NCBI GenBank assembly: GCA_016789785.1
Contig: JAEUQE010000305.1
Location: 1-8,465 of the forward strand
Direction of reading: 5' to 3'
Origin: Bryobacterales bacterium
GTDB lineage: Bacteria; Acidobacteriota; Terriglobia; Bryobacterales; Bryobacteraceae
Length of the DNA: 8,465 nucleotides
This document shows positions 1 to 5,210 of the stretch, piece after piece. The notes beneath the pieces were generated by a model that was not told the DNA's origin, ran no database searches, and saw only the letters and a list, made by a program, of their open reading frames with translations. Position 1 is the first letter of the stretch; each line of letters opens with the position of its first letter. The translations under genes and the position numbers were made by a program.

Positions 1-22
1 GCTAACATGGGACAGAGTCACG

Positions 23-262
23 ATGAAACGCTTGACAGTGGAACTGATTCCGGATACCGAACAGGGCGGGTTCACCGCTCGCGTGCCGGACATTCCGGCC
101 TATGGAGAGGGATCCACTGAGGAGGAAGCCATCGCGGATTTGCGCGAGGCGCTGTTGGCGTACATTGAAGAATTCGGCGTCGAGGACGCGATGGCACGCT
201 TGAATCAGCCAACTGCGCTCCGACCGCTGGATCTGGAGTTGGAAGACTCGATCCATGCCTAA
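23..262 (+). CDS. hicB: HicB-family antitoxin of a type II toxin-antitoxin pair
   Basis: This 79-residue protein is the likely antitoxin partner of the HicA toxin encoded next. It begins MKRLTVELIPD, continues with GGFTARVPDIP and a GEGSTEEEAIADL segment, and then a helix (LREALLAYIEEFG). This is the strand-strand-helix layout of the HicB partial RNase H-like fold, in which the antitoxin covers the toxin active site. It is short: there is no C-terminal helix-turn-helix or ribbon-helix-helix extension, so DNA-binding autoregulation cannot be read from it. Its last 8 bases overlap the hicA start, which implies translational coupling. The antitoxin-first order is the reverse of E. coli hicAB but is common in other HicBA pairs. 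Only 22 bases of upstream sequence are in the window, so no promoter can be judged. The family call rests on motif resemblance and on the HicA neighbour. Confidence 0.85.
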   Translation: MKRLTVELIPDTEQGGFTARVPDIPAYGEGSTEEEAIADLREALLAYIEEFGVEDAMARLNQPTALRPLDLELEDSIHA

Positions 263-485
263 ACTGCCGCGCCCAACCGGTGCGGAGATGGTCCGGTTCC
301 TGGAGTCGCAAGGGTTCCGCGTTGTGCGTGTTCGTGGAAGCCATCACATCCTGGTGAAGGGCGAACTACGGACCACAGTTCCCGTCCATGGTTCCCAGAC
401 CCTGCGGATAGGAACGCTGCGAGGGATACTTCGAGATGTCGAGATCGGGCCAGCGGAGTTTGGTTCCCGATGGAAGGCTGACTGA
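255..485 (+). CDS. hicA: HicA-family mRNA interferase toxin
   Basis: This 76-residue protein is the toxin of the HicBA pair, a small dsRBD-like ribonuclease that cleaves mRNA and tmRNA in the cytoplasm when not bound by HicB. The sequence has the typical HicA order: an N-terminal basic strand (MPKLPRPTG), a helix (EMVRFLESQGF), the GSHH motif at residues 28-31, a second strand with TVPVHG, and a C-terminal helix (IGTLRGILRDV). By comparison with E. coli HicA (GSNH), the second His, H31, is the expected catalytic residue, and it is present. Length is normal for the family. The start ATG lies inside the end of hicB, giving an 8-base overlap. Nothing in the reading frame suggests inactivation, unlike the vapBC pair downstream. 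Confidence 0.88.
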   Translation: MPKLPRPTGAEMVRFLESQGFRVVRVRGSHHILVKGELRTTVPVHGSQTLRIGTLRGILRDVEIGPAEFGSRWKAD

Positions 486-865
486 CCCGCCCTCAACTTG
501 CGGCATGAGGCAGAGTTCTCCCGCCGGTGACGGTACCGGCCTGATGACCGGCCTCTACGCAGGGGAAAACCAATCTCCGGAACCTGAACCTGTGCCGGAC
601 CTGATGGAGGTCTCATCCACCTGCAAGTTCTGGATCGCACAAAAAAACCGCTCTGATCGCGGACGGCGGGCAGGTTACCAGAGTTCGAAACGCGCGGGGA
701 GCCACCGAACCGAGGCAAAGATCCTGCGTGGCTGGGCCGATCACGACCAGATGGCGCAGCGGGCTGGTATCGGCGACGAAGAGGCGCACCGCACTTTGCT
801 GCCGCTATCGATGCAGTAGTTGGCGATTTGACATCACGAGCGCTATTGGCCATCGTTGAATCAAG
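486..865. other. 380-base stretch without a recognisable gene
   Basis: No protein family could be recognised here in any frame. A + strand open frame that begins inside hicA runs through to base 819, and a - strand frame covers 344-853, but both have low-complexity, Arg/Ser/Pro-rich translations typical of out-of-frame GC-rich DNA. A second + frame downstream of 700 gives a short plausible-looking stretch (FAAAIDAVVGDLTSRALLAI) that ends near the vapB start. It may be the tail of a lost gene, but this is weak. A near-duplicate ACCGGCCT occurs twice at about 535-556, 4 bases apart. A run of seven A at 641-647 is next to a 4-bp GC stem. The stretch looks like eroded DNA between two toxin-antitoxin modules. 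Confidence 0.5.
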
Positions 866-1128
866 ATGCGAACGACGCTGGATATAGACAATGATGTTCT
901 TGATTCAGCTAAGGCTCTGGCCGCCGCCCGTGGCGTGTCGGTGGGAGCGGCTTTGTCGGAACTGGCGCGGCGGGTGTCGCGGCGCGAACGCCGCTGACCA
1001 TCCGCAATGGTTTCCCAGTATTCCAGATACCTGCGGGAACACCGGGCTTCGGGCCGGATGAGATCGCGGCGGAGACCAGTAGGAATGACCTTGAAGTGGC
1101 GCGCCACTTCTTGCAGCCGGGACGGTAG
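866..1128 (+). pseudogene. vapB: VapB-type antitoxin, split by a -1 frameshift
   Basis: The first frame (866-997) encodes 43 residues, starting MRTTLDIDNDVLDSAKALAA and going on to VSVGAALSELARR. This is the typical ribbon-helix-helix start of a VapB antitoxin, which binds DNA as a dimer. It stops at TGA 995-997. The expected rest of the protein is directly present in another frame from 994 to the TAG at 1126-1128, reading LTIRNGFPVFQIP and then GPDEIAAETSRNDLEVARHF. This is the tail that would wrap the toxin. Joining the two frames needs one extra base, or a -1 slip, around 985-993, and restores a normal antitoxin of about 87 residues. The gene ends 2 bases before the vapC start, as in an ordinary vapBC operon. 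The stand-alone 43-residue product could still bind DNA but would lack the neutralising tail. A single-base sequencing error is possible, but the damaged neighbour argues for real decay. Confidence 0.82.
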
Positions 1129-1130
1129 TT

Positions 1131-1492
1131 GTGTCCATCGCTCTGCTGGATGTCAACGTCCTGCTCGCTTTGGCGTGGCCGACCCATATCCACCATCCGG
1201 CGGCCCACCGGTGGTTTGCGGAGAATCATGGGGTGGGGTGGGCAACCTGTCCGCTGACGCAATTGGGGTTTGCGCGGCTGTCCATACAGCCGGCCGATGG
1301 AGAGTGGACTGGCGGATGTTGGCAACGAGATTCGCGCTCCGGGTCGTGGGACATCACCAGTTGGCTGATGCCGTTCTCCTTGATCTGGCTATCCGGCATC
1401 AAGGACGACTGGCCACGTTTGACCAGAGGATCGCATCGCTGTTACCGCCGGATTCCGCCGGACGGCCTGCGGTTACGCTCATTCCTGCGTAG
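1131..1492 (+). pseudogene. vapC: VapC-type PIN-domain toxin, frameshifted with an internal loss
   Basis: From the GTG at 1131 the first frame gives SIALLDVNVLLALAWPTH, with the first PIN-domain acidic residue at D7, followed by HPAAHRWFAENHGVGWATCP and LTQLGFARLSIQP up to about base 1292. The C-terminal half of the same family is in a different frame from about 1343 to the TAG at 1490-1492: VVGHHQLADAVLLDLAIRHQ, then GRLATFDQRIASLLPP. This includes the Asp of LADA and the Asp of ATFD. PIN-family VapC toxins of this type are about 140 residues. Here the two halves total about 120, and the usual section with the LLRRL helix and the FWPDD-like segment is missing. The lesion therefore lies between about 1293 and 1342 and looks like a deletion that is not a multiple of three. 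The uninterrupted first frame runs on to 1580 with unrelated sequence and lacks the C-terminal catalytic acids. No active ribonuclease is expected. Confidence 0.82.
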
Positions 1493-1508
1493 CACACCGT
1501 TTCGCAAA

Positions 1509-1530
1509 TTCGATCAGAAAAGCGATCGAA
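1509..1530. repeat. Short inverted repeat TTCGATC-N8-GATCGAA
   Basis: A perfect 7-base inverted repeat (1509-1515 and 1524-1530) lies 17 bases after the end of the vapC remnant and 100 bases ahead of the next gene's start. No T-run follows it on either strand, so it does not look like a terminator. It could be an operator, or chance. Confidence 0.35.
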
Positions 1531-1613
1531 ACCCGCGCCGGCAACTCGTTCGACGTGTTTTCAAACTCCGAACGGCGTGAGAAATCTGCCTGGGTGTTTC
1601 CGCTGGATATGGC

Positions 1614-1619
1614 AAGGAG
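1614..1619 (+). promoter_or_regulatory. Strong ribosome binding site that fixes the start at 1630
   Basis: AAGGAG is placed 10 bases before the ATG at 1630. The upstream in-frame ATG codons at 1555 and 1609 have no such site, so translation should begin at 1630, giving MPFANPT. Confidence 0.75.
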
Positions 1620-1629
1620 CACTTACAAA

Positions 1630-2091
1630 ATGCCTTTCGCCAATCCCACGGCAGACCCCACCTTCCCGTTCTTCTATAACGTCGAGAAAGCCGTTGGCAA
1701 AGATGGAGCCAACCAGAAAGAAGATGTGCGTCTGGTCCAGTACATGATCAAGCATCTTTACAAGGAGAAGGCGAACACTCTGGCTGTTGACGGGTTCTGG
1801 GGCTACCACACCGCGCAGTGGATCACCAGGTTTCAAGCCGACGCCAAGGCAGGCGGCATGTCCATTACTACGGACGGTCGCGTGGACCGCGCCATGGGAA
1901 CCGTGTCCAGCGTCTCGAAGACGACCTACACAATCGTCTGGCTCAACGTGCTGCTTCGCAAGGCCAATCCGGCAGCCTACGCCGCGCTGCCCTCGGTTGT
2001 GAAGCTGACGCCGATCCAGAACGCCGGCTCGCCATACTCGCCCTACGCCTGGCAACAGCCCGGATTCATCCCTGAATCCGGCGGCGTCTGA
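1630..2091 (+). CDS. Small peptidoglycan-binding-domain protein without a signal peptide
   Basis: This 153-residue protein begins MPFANPTADPTFPFFYNVEK. Residues about 27-80 resemble the PG_binding_1 fold: DVRLVQYMIKHLY forms the first helix, followed by LAVDGFWGYHTAQWITRFQ. The D-G-x-x-G-x-x-T pattern and following helix are typical of that repeat. A second part reads TDGRVDRAMG, then a helix IVWLNVLLRKANP, and a Pro/Tyr-rich tail (SPYSPYAWQQPG). There is no signal peptide or membrane segment, so it either acts in the cytoplasm or leaves by a route other than Sec. No enzyme domain is attached. The gene is alone on the + strand. Its stop is 9 bases from the stop of the convergent response regulator. 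The domain call is moderately sure, while substrate and role are unknown. Confidence 0.7.
   Translation: MPFANPTADPTFPFFYNVEKAVGKDGANQKEDVRLVQYMIKHLYKEKANTLAVDGFWGYHTAQWITRFQADAKAGGMSITTDGRVDRAMGTVSSVSKTTYTIVWLNVLLRKANPAAYAALPSVVKLTPIQNAGSPYSPYAWQQPGFIPESGGV
2060..2081. terminator. 9-bp perfect hairpin at the convergent gene junction
   Basis: CCGGATTCA (2060-2068) pairs perfectly with TGAATCCGG (2073-2081) around a TCCC loop. It sits inside the last codons of the peptidoglycan-binding-domain gene and just past the stop of the convergent response regulator. On the + strand a short TTTT follows only at 2099-2102, and on the - strand there is no T-run. It is therefore not a textbook intrinsic terminator, but its place between convergent genes makes a role in transcript end formation or stability plausible. 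Confidence 0.4.
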
Positions 2092-2100
2092 CCCTGGCCT

Positions 2101-3480
2101 TTACTCCCGAGGCACACCCAACTGGCGGATCTTCTCCTGCAGACTTTGACGCTCCAACCCGATGGCCGCCGCCGTGCGCGTCACGTTGCCGCCGTTCTCA
2201 CGCAGCTTTCGGGCCAGATACTCGACTTCAAACAGCCGCCTCGCCTCGCGAAAATCACCAGCTTCGAAACAGGGCTCCGATACGGTCTCACCCGCTCCCG
2301 CCATCGGCTCCAGAGCCATACGCACATCCGCCTCGCCCACACGGTCGCCGCGAGCCAGCACAAACAGCCGCTCCACCGCGCTGCGCAACTGACGCACATT
2401 CCCGGGCCAATCCTGCTCGCTCAGACGAATCATCGACTCCGTGGTAAGCTGCGGTCCCTCGCGCCTGTACTTCGATTGCAGATCGCCCCAGAAGCGTTCC
2501 ACCAAGAGCGGAATATCTTCCCTGCGTTGCCGTAGCGGCGGAAGATACAGCGTCATGCCCGCCAACCGGAAATACAAATCCTGCCGGAATTTGCCCTCGC
2601 GAATCGCGGTCTGCAGGTTCTGATTCGTCGCCGCAAGAATGCGCACGTCCACTTGCACCGGCTGCGTGGCTCCCAGCCGTTCAATGAGACCCGTCTCCGC
2701 CGCCCGCAGGATCTTGGCTTGCGTGGCCGGTGTCATGTCACCGATTTCATCCAGGAACAGCGTGCCGCGATGCGCCAATTCGAACTTGCCCGGTCTTGAC
2801 GCCGCGGCTCCGGTGTAGGCGCCCTTTTCTGATCCGAACAATTCGCTTTCCACCAGAGTCTCTGGCAGGGCCGCACAATTCAAGGCGACCAGACGGTTCC
2901 CCGCGCGCAGACTCCTTGCGTGAATCTCCTGCGCCAGCACATCCTTGCCAGTACCACTCTCGCCGAGAATCAACACGGGCAGATCCGTCTCCGCCACGCG
3001 CTCGGCCGCGTCGAACACCTCGCGCATCACCGGCGAATCGCCCACCATGCGCCCGAACTGGCTCTGTCCCGACAGCCGCTCCCGCAGATCCGCGACCTCG
3101 CGCCGCAGATCCTGATGTTCGAACGCACGCGCCACGATCAGCCGCAGTTCTTCCAGATCGTAAGGCTTGGACAGGTAGTGGTCGGCTCCTGTCTTCATCG
3201 CCTCCACCGCGATGCGTTCCGAGCCATACGCCGTCAACATGATCACTGCGCGCTCGCCGCCCGCTGCCGCAAGCTCCTTGAGCAACACCATGCCGTCTTC
3301 CTCGGGCATGGTGTAGTCGAGCAGGATCACGCTCGGATCAGCATCCTGAATCCGCTGGCGAGCCTCGGCCACGGACGCCGCCTCCACTACGCGGTATAAC
3401 GGACGAAAGGCTCGCACCAGCGCAAACCGCGCCGCCGCCTCGTCGTCCACAACCAGGAGTGTCTTCGCCATTCCGAACAT
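2101..3480 (-). CDS. Sigma-54-dependent response regulator (receiver, AAA+, Fis-type HTH)
   Basis: This 459-residue protein is a complete NtrC-class enhancer-binding protein. Receiver domain, about 6-120: acidic pocket D12/D13, phospho-acceptor D55 in LLDYTMP, T83 and K105-P106. A linker helix follows at about 121-142. The AAA+ sigma-54 interaction domain spans about 144-375: Walker A GESGTGKD at 173-180, sigma-54-contact loop GAYTGA at 220-225 (Tyr in place of the commonest Phe), Walker B LFLDE at 241-245, arginine-finger region FRQDLYFRL at 298-306, and WPGNVRQL at 358-365. A Fis-type helix-turn-helix occupies about 429-457. All key residues are present, so it should be phosphorylated by a histidine kinase, hydrolyse ATP and open sigma-54 promoters. 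No kinase gene lies in the window. It starts 5 bases after the gtrA stop, so it is the last gene of that cluster. GAG lies 9 bases before the ATG at 3480. M4 is an alternative start. The DNA target and signal are unknown. Confidence 0.95.
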   Translation of the reverse strand: MFGMAKTLLVVDDEAAARFALVRAFRPLYRVVEAASVAEARQRIQDADPSVILLDYTMPEEDGMVLLKELAAAGGERAVIMLTAYGSERIAVEAMKTGADHYLSKPYDLEELRLIVARAFEHQDLRREVADLRERLSGQSQFGRMVGDSPVMREVFDAAERVAETDLPVLILGESGTGKDVLAQEIHARSLRAGNRLVALNCAALPETLVESELFGSEKGAYTGAAASRPGKFELAHRGTLFLDEIGDMTPATQAKILRAAETGLIERLGATQPVQVDVRILAATNQNLQTAIREGKFRQDLYFRLAGMTLYLPPLRQRREDIPLLVERFWGDLQSKYRREGPQLTTESMIRLSEQDWPGNVRQLRSAVERLFVLARGDRVGEADVRMALEPMAGAGETVSEPCFEAGDFREARRLFEVEYLARKLRENGGNVTRTAAAIGLERQSLQEKIRQLGVPRE

Positions 3481-3485
3481 CGCGA

Positions 3486-3857
3486 TTATCTCAAACGGAA
3501 AACATAGCGGTCACTCACCAGGAAGTTGAACACGTAGACCAGTGCAATGCTGAACAGATTCGCGGCCAGCAGCGGGACATGCAAGTACCCCGCCAGCAGT
3601 TGCATCCCAAACAGGTTGCCGAGGATCGACATCACACCCGTCGTTGACTGAAAACGCCAGAAGCTCATCCCCGATGTGCCGCGCTCCGCCCAGGTCCACT
3701 TCCAATGCCACCAGAAGTTGTGAAGCACGGCTGCCTCCACAGCCAGCGCCGTCGCCAGCAGGTAATGCATCTGGCCGGAAAGCAGGCGCAGCGCCGCGAG
3801 TTGCACCACGATGCCCGCCAGTCCCACCAGATTGAACTTCAGCAGCCGTATTCCCAT
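3486..3857 (-). CDS. GtrA-family four-helix membrane protein
   Basis: This 123-residue inner-membrane protein has four hydrophobic helices: about 8-25 (after MGIRLLKFNLVG), 31-47, 71-90 and 94-115. GtrA-family traits are the N-terminal LLKFNLVGLAG, the HNFWWHWKWTW segment after helix 2, and the NFLVSDRYVF ending after helix 4. Family members are thought to move polyprenyl-phosphate-linked sugars across the membrane or assist such transfer. The substrate here is not visible. The open frame extends upstream to 4142, but that part is the antisense shadow of the preceding gene. The start at 3857 is fixed by AGGAAGGA just upstream, which overlaps the stop region of the CDP-alcohol phosphatidyltransferase gene 14 bases away. 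It is followed after 5 bases by the response regulator gene. Confidence 0.88.
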   Translation of the reverse strand: MGIRLLKFNLVGLAGIVVQLAALRLLSGQMHYLLATALAVEAAVLHNFWWHWKWTWAERGTSGMSFWRFQSTTGVMSILGNLFGMQLLAGYLHVPLLAANLFSIALVYVFNFLVSDRYVFRLR

Positions 3858-3871
3858 TGCTGGTTCCTTCC

Positions 3872-4516
3872 TCAGCCGATCCGTTCGCGGTGATACAGCG
3901 TCAGCGTGTTCTTCGCCACCGAGGCAGCCAGCACCACCGCCATGCAAAGAATGGCAATCGCTCCCGCCAAATCGAAGAATAGATACTTCCCGCCGAGCAC
4001 GTACGGCTTGAAGAACGCGACGATGTTTCCCGCCGCGAGCAGAATTCGCATTTCCGTGGGGCTGAATTTCCACCACGAGATCTGAAACACGCCCAGCGAA
4101 TGCGTGGCGAGATACGAATTGATGCCCAGCAGTAAGTAACACAGCAGCATTCCCACGGCGACGCGCTCATGCATATACCCCGAAAGCGCCAACCCCGCAA
4201 ACAGGAACAGCGCACTTAGCGCATCCACAATGTGATCCACGTAGTAGCCATAGTTGGGCCGCTGCTGTTCGCGAACCCTCGCAACCGTCCCGTCCATGCT
4301 GTCCCCGAACCAGTTGATCGCCAGACACACATTCACCAGCAACAACGCCGCGGGCCACTTGTCCGCGGCCGCGTAGAAGATCGACGCGCCAATCATCGAC
4401 CCGAATCCGAGAACCGTCAGATGGTCGGCATTGATCCATCCCGGGAGCCGTTTGGCCATCCAAATGAGGACACGTTTCTCCACACCCGCGAGTAAACTCT
4501 GTTGAATCCGTTCCAT
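3872..4516 (-). CDS. CDP-alcohol phosphatidyltransferase family membrane enzyme
   Basis: This 214-residue membrane protein carries the complete CDP-alcohol phosphotransferase signature D-x2-D-G-x2-A-R-x9-G-x3-D-x3-D: D72, D75, G76, A79, R80, G90, D94 and D98. These residues bind the metal ions and CDP-linked substrate in enzymes that join a CDP-activated group to an alcohol, as in phospholipid head-group synthesis. Hydrophobic helices are visible at about 35-51, 55-71, 97-113, 117-135, 155-172 and 180-201. Length is typical for the family. Which alcohol or CDP-donor is used cannot be told, and it should not be called PgsA or PssA from this sequence. The start at 4516 has an AGGGAG sequence 10 bases upstream. 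It lies 27 bases after the outer-membrane protein gene and 14 bases before gtrA, so it is probably co-transcribed with both. The partnership suggests work on envelope lipids or glycolipids. Confidence 0.9.
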   Translation of the reverse strand: MERIQQSLLAGVEKRVLIWMAKRLPGWINADHLTVLGFGSMIGASIFYAAADKWPAALLLVNVCLAINWFGDSMDGTVARVREQQRPNYGYYVDHIVDALSALFLFAGLALSGYMHERVAVGMLLCYLLLGINSYLATHSLGVFQISWWKFSPTEMRILLAAGNIVAFFKPYVLGGKYLFFDLAGAIAILCMAVVLAASVAKNTLTLYHRERIG

Positions 4517-4543
4517 GGTGTTCTTTCTCCCTGTAAGATCGAC

Positions 4544-5086
4544 TTACCGGAATGTAATGCCAACCCGAAATTGCGGCCAATGATACAAGTCGGAGGTAAT
4601 CGCGTTCGTACGAAACTCCGCGCGCAATCCAACCCGTTCCTTGAACCAGTAGTTCAGGCCCGCTCCCAAATGCCAGCCACCGCCGGTTCCGTTGCGAAAA
4701 GCCAGTGTCGGTCCTGTCATCACAAAGGGGTCAAACTTCGTATCTTTGCGTCCCGCCGTGAAGTGATAACCCGCACTTAGGTTCGCGAATCCAATCGTGG
4801 GTGGATACTTTCCGCCCAGCCCGTAGGCCGCGCCGATCTCGCCTCCCACCGAAACACCCTTCCACACCGCACCTTCTCCACCGAAAGCCGTATGTCCGAA
4901 CGCGTTGGAATCGACCTGGCCGAAGCCTTGCACCACGTAGCCATGGCTTCTCGGCACTTGGCCATGTGCCGCGGTTGCCGCAATGGCAAGAATCAGAGCG
5001 CCAGCGATTCGAGTGGTGAGGAAGCGTTGAGCCAGCGCGATGCTTCTCCCGCTGGCAGTTTTGGGTGACAGGAGTCTGTTATTCAT
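4544..5086 (-). CDS. Predicted outer-membrane beta-barrel protein
   Basis: This 180-residue protein has an N-terminal signal peptide: a basic start with several Arg/Lys, a hydrophobic core at about 27-39 (IAGALILAIAATA) and a likely cleavage after AHG near residue 42. The mature part alternates polar and aromatic or hydrophobic residues, with Gly-rich strands such as GFGQV, VSVGGEIGAAYGLGG, FANLSAGYHF, GWHLGAGLNYWF and VGLRAEFRT. It ends in FRVGITFR, similar to the last strand of small OmpA/OmpW-like eight-stranded barrels. The exact family is not recognised. It is the first gene of a four-gene cluster, followed after 27 bases by the CDP-alcohol phosphatidyltransferase. AGGAG lies 13 bases before the ATG, a slightly long spacing. 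The gene is preceded by a 119-base gap holding a candidate promoter. Confidence 0.8.
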   Translation of the reverse strand: MNNRLLSPKTASGRSIALAQRFLTTRIAGALILAIAATAAHGQVPRSHGYVVQGFGQVDSNAFGHTAFGGEGAVWKGVSVGGEIGAAYGLGGKYPPTIGFANLSAGYHFTAGRKDTKFDPFVMTGPTLAFRNGTGGGWHLGAGLNYWFKERVGLRAEFRTNAITSDLYHWPQFRVGITFR

Positions 5087-5116
5087 GAGTGGTCTTTTTC
5101 TCCTGCCGTCAATGAG

Positions 5117-5133
5117 TGCACGGCGAGGACCAA
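5117..5133 (-). promoter_or_regulatory. Candidate sigma-54 (-24/-12) promoter of the envelope cluster
   Basis: Read on the - strand, TTGG at the upstream end and TGCA at the downstream end give GG-N10-GC, the exact spacing needed for sigma-54. The outer bases match the consensus TTGGCACG-N4-TTGCA, but the middle of the -24 box (TCCT where CACG is usual) and one T of the -12 box do not. It would start transcription near 5106, just ahead of the ribosome binding site at 5100-5104 and 20 bases before the ATG at 5086. The cluster downstream ends with a sigma-54 activator, which raises the plausibility. Confidence 0.4.
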
Positions 5134-5166
5134 GATCACTCGGTTTATTTTCTATAATTTAGAGTC

Positions 5167-5185
5167 CACCCGGAGCCGGCGGGTG
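5167..5185. repeat. Inverted repeat CACCCG-N7-CGGGTG upstream of the candidate promoter
   Basis: A perfect 6-base inverted repeat (5167-5172 and 5180-5185) is centred about 70 bases before the predicted transcription start. A further CGGGTG copy lies at 5200-5205. Its size and place would suit an activator binding site for a dimeric Fis-type helix-turn-helix. It can also fold as a hairpin in the 3' end of the hyuA transcript. No T-run follows on the - strand, so a terminator role is weak. Confidence 0.4.
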
Positions 5186-5194
5186 ATGGCTTCA

Positions 5195-5210
5195 CCTGAC
5201 GGGTGTCAGG
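5195..5210 (-). repeat. Hairpin over the hyuA stop codon
   Basis: CCTGAC (5195-5200) and GTCAGG (5205-5210) form a perfect 6-bp stem with a 4-base loop that contains the hyuA TGA at 5206-5208 within its arm. It has no T-tract, so it is not a standard terminator. One arm and its loop contain the third copy of CGGGTG and could pair instead with 5167-5172. Confidence 0.35.

Noticed and set aside
180..210. TGGCAC sequence in hicB resembling a -24 box
   Set aside because: No GC follows at the required 10-base spacing and it lies within coding sequence.
641..662. Possible intrinsic terminator on the - strand (CCGC/GCGG stem followed by seven T)
   Set aside because: The stem is only 4 bp with a 7-base loop, and no - strand gene ends there.
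436..819. 127-residue + strand open frame overlapping hicA
   Set aside because: It begins inside hicA in another frame, its translation is Arg/Ser/Pro-rich and matches no family I know, and it has no ribosome binding site. Most likely a chance open frame.
344..853. 169-residue - strand open frame across hicA and the gap
   Set aside because: It is antisense to hicA, with low-complexity Arg/Pro/Ser translation typical of GC-rich shadow frames.
2806..2823. GAYTGA instead of GAFTGA in the sigma-54 contact loop, as a possible loss of function
   Set aside because: Tyr at this position is a well-known functional variant in enhancer-binding proteins, and all other key residues are intact.
2730..3242. 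170-residue + strand open frame opposite the response regulator
   Set aside because: It is fully antisense to an intact, well-conserved gene and has shadow-type composition.
3858..4142. N-terminal extension of the GtrA protein to 218 residues
   Set aside because: The extra 95 residues are the antisense shadow of the CDP-alcohol phosphatidyltransferase gene. The strong ribosome binding site and family length place the start at 3857.
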